Below are positions 39,542-51,708 of a DNA stretch of 64,000 nt, one piece after another. Numbering within the stretch: position 1 is the first letter of the stretch; each line of letters begins with the position of its first letter. The notes under the pieces were generated by a model. The model saw only the letters and a list, made by a program, of their open reading frames with translations, searched no databases and was not told the origin of the DNA. A program made the position numbers and the translations under genes. Origin of the DNA: Gari tellinella (Eukaryota; Mollusca; Bivalvia; Cardiida; Psammobiidae); the NCBI GenBank assembly GCA_922989275.2, contig OV277861.1, positions 53,545,623-53,609,622 of the forward strand, in the 5' to 3' direction.

Positions 39542-42500
39542 GTAAGAAAAATCCCAGATCAAGAGTTATCTACCTTTGAATTGCTGAAAATGCCATATCT
39601 TACAGGGTTTACACTCTTGCAAGTTGCAACTACATTTTTCAATGGATTTTTATTATACTTGCACACAAAGTATATAGCTATAAGTTCTGGAATTATTGTT
39701 GAAATCTAATCATTGTGGCGATAGTTATCTTCTCTTGATATACTTTGAAATGCTAGAAAAGGCTTCATTTCAGTATTGTGCTCTAGTTTTCTGCCCTTGA
39801 TGTACTCTACTATACTAGAATTATGCGGTTGTATTACAAAATTGTTTACATGCTATACTACAAATTTGGATGGATTTAGATTAAGACGGGTGATACTCAA
39901 AGGTAAAGCTATCTGGCTTCATTACAACAGGTGAGCGATGTCAGGGCATTCAATGCCGTCTTGTCTTGTGGTTGTTTTAGACAAGTAGTAAATGTACTCT
40001 ACTTTGAAATCTTTATTCCAGGACATCAGTGGAAAAGAGAAGCACCGTTTTGAGGAAATGGCAGAAAAGGACAAGGCTAGATATGAAAGAGAGATGGCCA
40101 ACTATGTCCCACCTGCTGGAACAACAGTCAGGGGTACAAAGAAAAGGACAAAGGACCCCAATGCCCCTAAAAGGGCCCTGTAAGTATGATAATCAGAATG
40201 TGTTAATTAGAACTTATAGAAGTACATGTACATGTACATCCAGGTTTATCCATGGTTAATGTCCTGATGCAGGAGCAGCAACCACAGAGGAACTTGCACA
40301 ATGCATGACAGAAAGGAAAGATTGGAGGTGCTGGCAACGTGTCCGTCTGCGGACGACCTGATGATGACATAGCAGGTTTTCAGTATTCTGGATATATACA
40401 GTTTATTATGCTCCCCTTTAGGGGGGGTGGGGGGAGCATATAGTCGACGCTTTGTCCGTCCGTTCCCACAATATGATAGATACGTGGCTAAAATTGTGTC
40501 CATAACCTAGACACATAATTGAAAAACATTAACCTGGCAGTTTCTTGTAACATTAACCTGGCCATTTCTTGTGACATTAACCTGTGGAACATAGGGTTAG
40601 GGGTAGGGTTAGCCTCCAGATCATTCTATAACAAAGTTAGTATTCATTTATGTGGCTAACCGCACATACTTTAGCCACATAAAAGAGATACATGTACAAT
40701 AAAGAAGGATATGGCCACTTAAATGGAGATTGTGGATACGTCCGTCCGTGCGTGCGTCTGTCTGTCTGTCCATGCTCACAAAATGATAGTTGTGTGGCTA
40801 AAATTGTTTCATCGGCTCTAAATGACCTTTTTGTGTCGATGGGCCGTAAAACACCATTCATTCATTCTAAAATTGTTTCCATAACCTAGACACATAATTG
40901 AAAAACATTAACCTGGCCATTTCTTGTGACATTAACCCGGGTTAGCCTCCAGATCATTCTATAACAAAGTTAGTATTCATTTATGTGGCTAACCACATAC
41001 ATTTTAACCACATAAAAGAGATACAATAAAGAAGGATTTGTGGGTACGTCTGTCCGTCCGTCACGCTTTTTTGTCCGGAGCATATCTCCTTAACGGTACA
41101 CCGTAACTTGAAGAAACTTGCTACAGTGATAGAGAATGACAAAAGGAGGTGCAGTACACAAGAACCGTAACTCTCTCATTTCCCAATTTTGAATTATCTC
41201 CTTTTTTCTCATTAAAAAATCAATTTTGTCTGGAGCATATCTCTTGACTGTTACAACGTAAGTTGATGAAACATGTTACAGTGATAGAGGATGACTGAAG
41301 GAAGTGCAGTACACAAGAAGTGTAACTCTGTCATCTCCCAATATTGAATTATCTCCCTTTTTCTAAAAATGCCAAACAATTTTGTCCGGAGTATATCTCT
41401 TGACTGCTACACCCTAAGTTAATGGAACTTGATACAGTCATAGATGGTGACATATGGAGGTGCAGTTCACAAGAACCATGACTCTGTCATCTCCCAATAT
41501 TTAATTATCTCCCCTTTTCTATTTAAAAAAATCAAATTTTGTCTGGAGCATATAGTCTGAGCATTGCATTGTTAGTTGATGAAACTTGATACAGGATGAA
41601 AGAAAGAGTTCTGTACTCAAGAACCATAACTCTGCCATCTCCCAAAATTAAATGATCTCCCTTTTTCTACATTTCTACAATTTAAAAAACGAAATTTTCT
41701 GCCGCATTGTAACTTGATGAAACTTGATTCCTAGTTAGAGGATGACAAAAAGAAGTGTAGTACACAATAATTATAACTCCAAATCTCCAAATATTGAACT
41801 GCCTCCCTTTTTTAAAAAAAAAAATCATTTCTCTCTGAAGCATATCTCCTGAGTTTATGAAACTTGATACTTTGCTCACCTACTAAACATGCTATACCTT
41901 GGGGGTTTTCTTTGTGGGGAGCATCCATCGTTGGGAACGATATTCTTGTTTACCCATCTCTTGCTATTGGCGTATATTAATGCTTTTTGAAAACCATGTA
42001 CAAAGACCCAGCTCAGGCAGCTCCTTAAGCGAGGCAGTTGTCTGATCAGGGTGTACACTGTTTTCTTATAGGATCTGACTTTTATCTCAACAAAAGTAAG
42101 CTCTTCCTGCATTTTGACTTGTTGATGGTTAAATCAGACAGAAAATAACAGAGGCAATCTTTCAACTTAACTATTAGTCTGCTGCTTTATGCAACCTCCT
42201 TTTCTAGCACTAAATAAGGCTACTGGGTTGATAAATAACTTGTTCTGGACAATCTAAGAACAGTTTAAGAATAAACTTGTCCTGTGCAAGCATTATTGTG
42301 CCTGATCAGAGGATCCCACTGATAAGGGCCTGCATTGTTTATGATTCAGCAATGTTAAAGCAGATAGAAAGTAAAGCAGAATATGCACTTAGACACATTC
42401 TGCTTTACTTTCAACCTGCTTTAAGCTAACATCTGATATGATATAGAAAATAATTTTTAGGGTACATACATGTATTTGTATGTTAAAATGGAACTAGTAT

Positions 42501-44123
42501 CATCACCGATTCAGTGGAGGACTATGCTAATGGGATAATGAATTACATGTAATTGAAAACTGGAATTTTGCATGTGAAATTTCAGGGAGTCAATGCTGTA
42601 CAGTGCTGGGTCTAGTGTTATTAAGCGTTTGGGTTGTTTTTGAGTCCAAGATCGTTCTCAAGCATTTGATTGGTCAGATTTAAGGCATAAGCTAAAGTCT
42701 ATGCTGACAGCTCCTGATAAGGGGAGTATTTCAAAAAATAAAATCTTTATTTCTGCTTTAAACCCTATGGTGTCACAACTCGTTAGAATCGTCTGGAAGA
42801 GACTTCGAGACGATTCTAATGAGTAGAAACACTATAGGATTTGGTGCTGAAATGAGTTGAGATAATGTTGAATTTGCTCAGTTTATTTTCTCTTATCTGG
42901 AGCTCTGTTTGCTTAGGAATGACCACAGACTTGACCCACATTTCATGTTGTTGTGTTTCAGGTCAGCTTTCTTCTTGTTCTGTAATGATGAAAGACCAAA
43001 AGTCAGGAAGGAACATGGCGACTACACGGTTGCAGAGGTAGCCAAGGAGCTCGGAAAGAGATGGGGAAAAGTCACGGACAGAACCAAGTATGAGAAGCAG
43101 GCAGAGCAGGAGAAGAAGAAATATGAGATTGTAAGTATCCCAATCTTGAGAGCTTGATTTACAGCCTGAAAAATTCTTATAACCCATTACCCCATAGCCT
43201 GTTTCTAGTGTTGATGATAGTTGACCACTTAAAGCAGGTTGATAGTAAAGCAGAATGAGCCTTAAGGCACATTCTTCTTTATTTTCTGCCTGCCTTAAGT
43301 TTCCATTTGTCATAATATAGAAATTATTTCTTATTATACACATCCATGACTGTATAAAATGGAACTGCTTCCTTCTGTTAAGAAATTAATTAAAGGCGTA
43401 TTTATTGGGTAATGGAATGAATTAGTTGCCATGAGCAAAAACTGTTTGTCAGAATGATATAGTGCTTTAAATTTTTAAAATTAAAAAAACAACAATCATG
43501 AATAGGCATAAATAGACTAGCCTTTAATGGAAACTCATATTGGCCATTTTAAGTTTCACGGATGAACCCCTTATAGGCACCTCTACCTGCTCCTTGAAAT
43601 AAACATAAAAAAGTTTTTTATTGCAAGTGGTAGCCTAAGGCGATTTACACTTCGCTTCGAAAGAAAAAATATTAACCAGTTGCCCCATAACTTGTTTCAA
43701 GTTTTGAAGATAGTAAGTTGACCACTTAAAGCAGTTTGAAAGGAAAGCAGAATGCGCCTTAAGGTGCATTCTGCTTTCCTTTTAGCATGATTTAAGCTAA
43801 CATCTGTGAAAATCTTAAAAATATTTCTTATGATATTTAATCATGACTTTATAAATTGGAACTATTTTCTTCAGTGGAGGAATAAATTGAAGGCAGTAAA
43901 ATGCATATTTATGGGGTATTGAGTTAAAAGTTTATGTATTTATTGTTTATGTTCACCTATTCCCGTTTAGGCAATGGCAGCTTACAAGGCGGGACTAGGA
44001 AGCCCACAGAAGAAGGCAGCGCCCTCTAGATCTCCAGCCAAGAAGCCGAAGGTGGAGGAGAGTGAGGAAGAAGATGAAGACGATGATGAAGAAGATGATG
44101 ATGATGATGAAGATGACGAGTAG
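39392..44123 (+). CDS. HMGB-like gene 3, complete; exons 39392-39541, 40022-40179, 42962-43130, 43971-44123
   Basis: Predicted protein of 209 aa with Ala17, His58 and Ala127, five inner Asp in the tail, and the same four cysteines. Intron lengths 480, 2782 and 840 bp nearly equal those of gene 2, and the two genes share the GTAAGT exon 3 donor and the empty sites in introns 2 and 3. Genes 2 and 3 are thus the closest pair in the array. The start codon context is AAAATGTCT, with TCT for Ser2 where the others have TCC. Confidence 0.9.
40022..40179 (+). CDS. Gene 3 coding exon 2
   Basis: His58 variant as in gene 2; ends GGGCCCT before GTAAGT. Confidence 0.9.
40405..41948 (+). mobile_element. 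Pearl-like/HINE element in intron 2 of gene 3
   Basis: Same ends as in gene 2, 1544 bp, without the nested element. The left G-run reads GGGGGGGTGGGGGG. It contains three CATT units. Confidence 0.6.
42962..43130 (+). CDS. Gene 3 coding exon 3
   Basis: Box B core with Ala127; donor GTAAGT at 43131. Confidence 0.9.
43178..43424. repeat. Family 1 MITE in intron 3 of gene 3
   Basis: Second intact counterpart of the target element of the 5.6-kb transposon; single TATTATA at about 43333. Confidence 0.6.
43672..43927. repeat. Family 1 MITE before gene 3 exon 4
   Basis: Same GGGTATTGAGTTAA right end as in gene 2. Confidence 0.6.
43971..44123 (+). CDS. Gene 3 coding exon 4
   Basis: Fifty residues then TAG. 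The inner Asp run is five GAT codons without the GAC found in genes 0 and 1. Confidence 0.9.
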   Translation, partial: AMAAYKAGLGSPQKKAAPSRSPAKKPKVEESEEEDEDDDEEDDDDDEDDE

Positions 44124-44136
44124 ATTGCCAAGGGAG

Positions 44137-44557
44137 TTAACCCATTACCCTATAGAATGTTTTTAGTATTGACGATAACTGACTTCTTAACCCTTAACCC
44201 CATTGCCTGTTTCTAGTTTTGAAGACAGGTGACCTCTTAAAGCAGGTTGAAAGTAAAGCAGAAGGCGCATTCTGCTTTACTTTCAGCCTGCTTTAAGGTA
44301 TAATCTGCTAGAATTTAAAAACTTATTCTTGTGGTAAAAATTGGGGAAAGGGTTAAAGCAGGTTATAAGTAAACGAGAATGCATTTCAAGGAACATTCTG
44401 CTCTAAATTCAGCCTGCTTTAAGCTACCATCTACTAAGAATATAGCTTATACAAGTCAAATGTATTTCTTATGGTACATGTGCATGGCTGTATAAAGTCA
44501 AACTATTTTCTTCAGCGGATGAATAAATGAAAGACATATTTATGGGGTAATGGGTTG
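44137..44557. repeat. Compound family 1 MITE, 3' of gene 3
   Basis: Counterpart of 864-1285. The second hairpin reads CAAGGAACATTCTGC where other units have CAAGGTACATTCTGC. Confidence 0.6.
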
Positions 44558-45970
44558 AACAGATCATTTCATTTGATGAACAAATGTGTCGTGTATATTG
44601 TTATTGTTATATATCATCAAACTCCAATCAGGCTAGTGTTCTATTATTCTTATATTTTGGCAAGAACTGTTTGGTGTTCAGTACAGTAAAATGTCTCTAT
44701 TATGACCACTAAATGGTGGTAATTATTGTAAGGTGTTGAAGACAATAGGCTCATTGAAGCAATGTAAAAATAAAACTGAAAACTCCTTTAGGAGCCTTCT
44801 GTTTTATTTTTACCTTGCTTAAATTGCCTTTATTCAATCAACTTTCTTTTAGGTGTCTTTAATAGAGGGATTTTACTGTTTTTAATAAAAGATAAGCATT
44901 ATGGTTATTTTTTCAAACAATTTTTACATTAATAATATTATTGTTTCAATGGTCAGTTTAAAACTGGATTGAGATATATATCTGAAAGAGTTATGGCTTA
45001 ACTTTTTGTATGCTTTATTGCTTACGGTGACACATGGTAACATTGGCATTTATAGTTTGGATCCTAACCCTGCTTCATCTCACAGGGATCAAAACTTACA
45101 CTCTGACCCTGTTTTGAAAAGAATATTTTAAAATTCTTTTTTTAAAAACAGAAGCAGATGAAAAGTGTTGCAGACGAGAAAAGTTAATCAGCATGCAAAG
45201 AGTTAACAAGAAAAAAAGAGAGGGACACTGCTCAGTATAGTTATGCAAATTAAACTTCTCATAAGCAATAGCTTTGATTGTAAGAAAAAAATGGAATATT
45301 TATAAAGATATGACTGCTAAATGCAGGATAATATAAATGTTTTCTCAAAGCATGGCTAGTGAAATCAAACAATGATATTGCTGACTACCGTAATAAGATG
45401 TCCTTTTAAATTAATCCTGGGGCATTTCTCATAGAAAATGATTTTCAGTTGGATAGCTTAAAGCGTACAAAGAGTGAAAAAAAGAATACTGTAGATTCTT
45501 TTATCTCTTGAAAAATGGAACACAATTGTAAATCATGAGTTCTGAACTTGACCTGTTTAAACATGTCTGTACCAGTTACCTGTGTATTATCAGGGAGAAA
45601 TCCCACTATCTTTGACATCACTCAATTTGCATACAGAATATTTATACATGCTGACGTAATCATCTGAGTTTTATTTTAATCCCATAGAACTTAGTTTGTA
45701 ATGAGATTTATCTTCATGTTTATGCATGTATTTCTGTATTTTCCCATGAAAATTGTATTTTTGCCCCTGTTGACATTGAAATACTTAATGGCATAAATGT
45801 ATTTGATTTAATGGAAATTAGGTAAAATGGACTATTCCAATATATAAGCATGGAAGAATCCACTGGGGGCAAATGGGTTAAGACCACAGTTAACTGGGTC
45901 AAGAAGCATAATAAGATACAAAATTGTTTATGATATCAGGACTGAGCGTTGTTCCGGTTAGAACTCATAT

Positions 45971-46196
45971 TTAACCCTTTCAACCCTACACCCCTCTGTA
46001 GAGATTACTGATTACATATGCAAACAGTGTAGACCCTGATCAGAGGGCTCCTACAGGAGCCCTCTGACCAGGGTCTGCACTGTTTATTTGTTGTCATATC
46101 AAAAGTGCAACAGTAGACTGGTTAAAAATACCTCTACTTTAAGAATCCAAAAGGATCATGATTCCCACAAGAGATGTTTAGGGTTGACAGGATTAA
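45971..46196. repeat. Family 2 MITE (segment 3-4)
   Basis: Full stem GATCAGAGGGCTCC / GGAGCCCTCTGACC. Confidence 0.6.
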
Positions 46197-46694
46197 CCCA
46201 TTCTGAGTTTTAAATTATTTCTGTGTTCCACTTTTCATACTATATTCATCTTCATTGTTGTAAATACTCATTTTTGTCATTTATTTGTTAAGCACTCTAA
46301 TTTTAATTAGTTTTTTAAACCATTGTATTACTTTTCTTGAGAGACCAACCATTATGTAGGAATAAGGATATTAATTGGTAAGTAGCTGCTAAATGCAGGG
46401 ATGAAGTAATGCAGAAAGTTTCTGAAGGAACTTCCTGTTTCACTATAGTCCTTAATTGAGCAGTCGCCTGTTAATATTACAGATTTTAAGTCGCTCAAGG
46501 GAGGTAATTCTGCATACCATATTGGCTCATTAGAATTGTTGGAATAAAGAAGCTCTGTAAGTTAATAACAGATTGACAATCCAATCGATATTTTGGGTTC
46601 ACATATAGATCATGGCATTTCTGTTAACCTAAAATTACGATATAACAAACAGAATCCTGATTAAAAATGCATCTGATCAGGATCCAAAGTCGTT

Positions 46695-46907
46695 ATGACT
46701 GCAACATCTTCAAATGAAAAGGAGAAAGAGCCTCCGTTCAGGATTACAGTACAATACAGAGTTCTTATTGTTTGTTACAGAGATTTTGAGCCAATATTGT
46801 ACGAACTTTGTCGGCAAAAATTCATTGAAGACGTATGGGGAGTGGTATGGATAGGGAGCTATATTGATGGTCGCAGGTTTTTTAGGCCTCGAGGAAAGTA
46901 CCAGTAA
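46695..46907 (+). other. Unrecognised exon-like open fragment, repeated in every unit
   Basis: A 70-codon frame containing RDFEPILYELCRQKFIEDVW and GVVWIGSYIDGRRFFRPRGK before a stop. An acceptor-like TTTGTTACAG precedes AGATTTTGAG. The composition (Trp, Tyr, Arg) looks protein-like, but I recognise no family. Homologues at about 3393-3600, 22435-22695, 34550-34762 and 61228-61440 are altered: stops appear before RDFEP in several, and a T-run of five instead of six shifts the 3' frame in the first two. It is probably a relic exon or transposon fragment, or a chance frame. Confidence 0.25.
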
Positions 46908-47054
46908 ACCCAAGTATCAATGCATTTCTACATTATGTTTCACCAAAGCCTGTTAGTGACAATTCTTATGAGTAGTCACATTATAGACTTTGATGGAGAT
47001 ATATAAGGATTTTATTGCTTGAAAAAGATCAATACTCCTATCTGAAGATCACTG

Positions 47055-47515
47055 TTAGCCCTTTACTCAGCCTGTTTCTCGTTTTGAAGACTGGTGACTA
47101 CTTAAAGCAGGTTGAAAGTGAAGCAGAATGTGCCTTAAGGCACATTCTGCTTTACTTTCAGCATACTTTAAGTTACCATCTGCTAGGAAAAAGGAAATAT
47201 GTCTGTGTTCCATATTCATTCCTGTATAAAGAGGAACTATTGTTCTCAATGAAGGAATGCTTTTAACCCTTTACCCAATAACCCGTTTATAACATTATAT
47301 ACAGGTGATCACTTAAAGCAGGTTGAAAGCAAAGCAGAATGTGCCTTAAGGCACATCCTGCTTTTCTTTCAGCCTGCTTTAAACTATCATCTGCTAGGCT
47401 ATATAAAATATTTGTTATTATAATTGTTCATGAGGGTTTAAACTGGAACTATTTTCTACAGCGGTGGAATAAATTAAATACGCTAAAAGTCGCTTCTATG
47501 GGGGGAAAGGGTTAA
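47055..47515. repeat. Pair of family 1 MITEs (segment 3-4)
   Basis: Second element 47263-47515 between TTAACCCTTTACCC and AAAGGGTTAA, followed by GGCATAAACC. This is the filled site matching the empty site at 61793. Confidence 0.65.
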
Positions 47516-48120
47516 GGCATAAACCTATGGAGTAAAAGGTTAATTATGCTGTATCACCCATGCATCTAATGGATTGTTGCTGAACACAGGTAGAGAGTAC
47601 ACATAAATTGTATCAACATAGATCACCTTACATATACTTCAAAATTCACATTTCCATGGTAACTTCATATTGTAAGTCAAATGCATATTGTATGTAGTCA
47701 TTGTAATTGAAATCTACATAGAAATAATCTCAAAAATATTTATTTTGGCAAATGTTGAAGGCTAGTTCTAAGCAGAGAAGCCCAGTCTAGTTCTGGTGTG
47801 AATGAAAGTGCTCAATCATATGCGTGTATATATGCATTATGTATGAATAAAGTAGAAGTCAGGTAAGAAAAACAGCATATGTTTTTACTGTGAAATAAAA
47901 TTATTTTACAGCACAGTTCCTTGTTTGTTCTATTTGGCTGTTTAAAACATTGAATTTTACCCATAGGTATACTCATATGACTGTTATCAGCTCACTTTAG
48001 TAAAAGCATGCCCAAAGTGCGCTTTAGTGACATTTTAACTCCCTTTTTAGCTCCAATATTTGAAGAATAGGTAAAGCTAATGCAGTCACGCTTGAAAGGG
48101 GGGGGGGGTACTACTGGAAT

Positions 48121-48695
48121 CAGCCTGTCTGTCCTTGGTCGGTCTTTCAACAAAATCTTGTGCATTGAACTCCTCCATTAGTTTCAACTGGAATAACTTG
48201 ATACTTGGCATGAATGTTAATTTGGAGTAGTAGATGTGTGCAAGGCACAACTCTCAGGTGTCCCTGACCTATGGCCTTGAAATTTGTCGGTCAGTTCGTC
48301 TGCAAAATCTTGTGCAGTGAACACCTTCAGTTTTGATCTGATTCGCCGGATACTTAGCATAAATGTTAATCTGGAGTAGATGTGTAAAACACAAATTTCA
48401 GGTCTCTGATCTTGACCTCTTGCCTTGAAATAGTTGACCTGGTTTTAGCTCAATGTGAGCTATTGGGATTGCCCTGTGTCCGTCGTCGTTTACAATTGCT
48501 TCAAATGTCTTCTCCTATACCGCTTGACAGATTTCAGCCTGTCTGTCCTTGGTCGGTCTTTCAACAAAATCTTGTGCATTGAACTCCTCCATTAGTTTCA
48601 ACTGGTATAACTTGATACTTGGCATCAATGTTAATTTGGAGTAGTAGATGTGTGCAAGGCACAACTCTCAGGTGTCCCTGACCTATGGCCTTGAA
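48121..48695. repeat. Module with direct duplication (segment 3-4)
   Basis: Counterpart of 4808-5383. The second block has GGCATCAATG, shared with the segment before gene 1. Confidence 0.5.
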
Positions 48696-49976
48696 AGTTG
48701 AAATCAAATTTTTGACTTAAAACTAACCTTTTCTTGGTTTAACAAATTTGAAACGCATTTTTTATTGGAAATATGTAGTCTTGTGCATAAATTATTGATT
48801 TTGAATAAATGAATGACTCATTTCTGTGTTTCTTTATTAGTTTATCCTTTTGAATACTTGGGACTACTCTTGACTAGTATTGAAGGCATATGCAAACAAC
48901 ATGTATTTAGACCAGACCCACATAATGCCTTGCTTAATCAGGACCATAACTGTTGATCATTTTGTTAGTATTTTTAGACATAAATAAAAGAGATTGTTGA
49001 ATTCAGATCTTCAGCAGATGTCATTGTGAGCATGACTGACATTTATCTTAAGGGCAATTGTTTCTAAACTTAGCAATGATCTTATGCATAGGCTCCAAAT
49101 AATTGGAACTCAGCTTGTGTGGTTTACTTTGTTTTAACTTTAACATTTTGCATTTTAAAGCATTTTGAACTAGTTTTTAAAAAATAAGTTAAAGAAATGA
49201 TTTTTGTTTGTTTTAGAAAATGCCCATAGCTTATTGGGTGTAGAGCTACATCTTCTCCTATATAGGCTAAAGATAAAAGTAGAACCTAACTGTAACCAAA
49301 GAAAGATTTAAAAGGAAAAAAAGGAATAGTTCAACTTGATTCAATTTTTAAAGCAGACATGAGCACCTCACATTTAAACAGTAGCCTAAAGCATTCTTTT
49401 TAAATGACTGAACTACAGGTCTTTTACTGTAGATCTACATGAAATAAAATTAAGCCTTGAAGTGCCAATCTGAAGTTCTGATCAGCACTTATGCAAAGTT
49501 GCAAACAGTGTAGACCCAAAACAGATTGCTGCTTTAATGATGTTGTATTAGATGCAACTTAATGCAACATGTGATCAGGATCAATACTGATTGACATCCT
49601 CTAATTGCTTTTTAATTAAGTAAAATTGCCAACAAATTACATCTATTAACTTTAGAAATGAAAATGGCTGAATATTGTTGTAAATAGTATGGATCCAGAT
49701 CAGGATCCACACAATTTGTGAACTAACCAGGATACTTTGAACATTTGATAAGATTAATACTCAAAGAGTAATAGTGTTTAATTTACTATGTATAACAAAC
49801 AACCACCCCAGAAATATTGTCTTCTTTAATTTATTCTGACTGTCTAATAAGTAGTAAATAATATGGATCCAGTAAGGATGCAAGGTGGGATTTGGATCTA
49901 AACTATATGCACAGGCTATGATGAGAAATCTTTCCTCACATGTTATTTGCAGGAGAAGGGTTAACTCTTTCAACAC

Positions 49977-50227
49977 TTAACCCTTTGAACCCTAGTCTCG
50001 CCTATAGGCAACCTTTTCGAACAGTATACATGTGAAAAGTGTACTTGTCCTATGCAAACAGTGAAGACCCAGATCAGAGGGCTCCTTATGGAGCCCTCTT
50101 ATCTGGGTCTTCCCTGATTGTCATACTGCACAACATCGACAAAAACTACCATTAAAAGTCAGAAATGGACTAGACTAAAATGGAAACTGGGATTGTCCAT
50201 TTGAAGTTTCAGGGAGGAAAGAGTTAA
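49977..50227. repeat. Family 2 MITE upstream of gene 4
   Basis: Same ends and hairpin as 6665-6915; the CCTAGTCTCGCC variant is shared with that copy, against CCCGCC before genes 2 and 3. Confidence 0.55.
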
Positions 50228-51558
50228 GTAACTGTTGTTGGTTAAAGGGTTCCCTTGTGGGTCTTTTTAGTTACAAAATGATGAAACGGTCTACTTGGAA
50301 TTCTGGGTAGACTAGTTGAATAAATACTGGTTAGCAAACAGTGTAGACCCAGATCAGAGGGGATGGTCCCTCTGATCTGGATTTACACTGTTTGCAAATG
50401 TAATGAGTATATTTTGAGCAGGTCCATGGTGTTGAAAGAGTTGATTCACTCCTTTCTTTCTTTATTTTTTGAATTACACCAACACAGAGATGTCAAGTCA
50501 GTGTATCTGAGATAACTCTGGCTTTCTTAGTTTTTCACAGTTTTCTCCCTTAGTAAAATGTGCTTCTAGACAGTCTTTACTCCTTAATATTTTTTAAAAT
50601 ACTTATCAGAAAACTAAGTAAACTCATTTTGAGAATGAGATAAAAGGATGAGTCACACAAATTTAAGATGAAAAAGAAAAAAACCTTTTCCTGGCAAAAT
50701 TTCCCTAACCTTTATCATGCTATGTGTGTCTGGCCAACATTTCACTTTGCAAACAGTTTGGATTCAAATCAGATGCTGCATCAATCTGGATCCAAACTGT
50801 TTAGTGCTGATATTCAACGTTTGGTCCATTTGAAGAGTATAAAAACTGATTTGTGGGGTATTTCAGCAAACAATATATTTGAAGCAGGCTACACTTACAT
50901 GATAAGGATAAAGTAAAAAAAATGCATGTTGGCTGACTTGGCTCTGGTACATCAAACAGTGTAGACCCTGCTGATCAAAGGGCTCCTTTTTACAGTATAT
51001 TGTTAAAATCAAGCCTAGAGGAGCCGCTAGATAGTCATAAGTGGCTAGACTTAAAGACATTACTTTACCTACATTAACTCTTTGAACCCTAGTCAGGGAG
51101 GCATATATATGTGTCATTTGCAAACAGCTTACATGTGAGGCCAGAGGGGTACACTTGTCCTATGCAAACAGTGTAGACCCTGAACAGAGGGTTCCTTAGG
51201 GACTCTAAAAGTAAAAAATGGACTACCGGTAGATAAATTGAAAATTAGAATTGTCCATTTGAGGTTTCAGGGAGGAAAGTGTTAAGCTTGGGTGGTTTCA
51301 CCTTGTCTGGTAAAAAGTTGATAAATAAGCATGCAAAGCCTACCATACCTGTAAAAGTGGCTCTGCAAAGAATCAGTGAAGCATCTCATTTGAGACCTGT
51401 CAAATAAATGGGGGGGGGGGGGGTCACCAAACGGTCTAGGGGTAATGTTTGTAATTGGAAAATGAATGTTAAATGTTTCAGGAGTGAAAGACTTTTAAAC
51501 CCAGAATTTTCCTTGTGTCAGGTTTCTATTGTTCACTAAAGTAAACCAGTAACTGAAA

Positions 51559-51708
51559 ATGTCCAAGAAGGATGCCAACAAGCCAAAAGGGCGTATGTCG
51601 TCATACGTCTACTTTGTGCAATGCTGTAGGGAGGAGCATAAGAAGAAGCACCCTGGGGAGAATGTAGTGTTCGCAGAGTTCACCAAGAAATGCGCCCAGA
51701 AGTGGAAG
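51559..51708 (+). CDS. Gene 4 coding exon 1
   Basis: Protein identical to gene 1 exon 1 (Val17). The open frame into intron 1 ends two codons earlier than in the others because of a TAA. Confidence 0.9.

Larger units (their letters stand above)
44124..51521. other. Intergenic segment between genes 3 and 4
   Basis: Holds MITEs at 44137-44557, 45971-46196, 47055-47515, 49977-50227 and 51073-51285, the duplicated module 48121-48695, and the most intact exon-like fragment (46695-46907). Towards gene 4 it matches the segment before gene 1: both have GATATTCAACNTTTGGTCC near 50810/7495, which is shortened before genes 2 and 3. Poly-G at 51410-51423. Confidence 0.6.
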
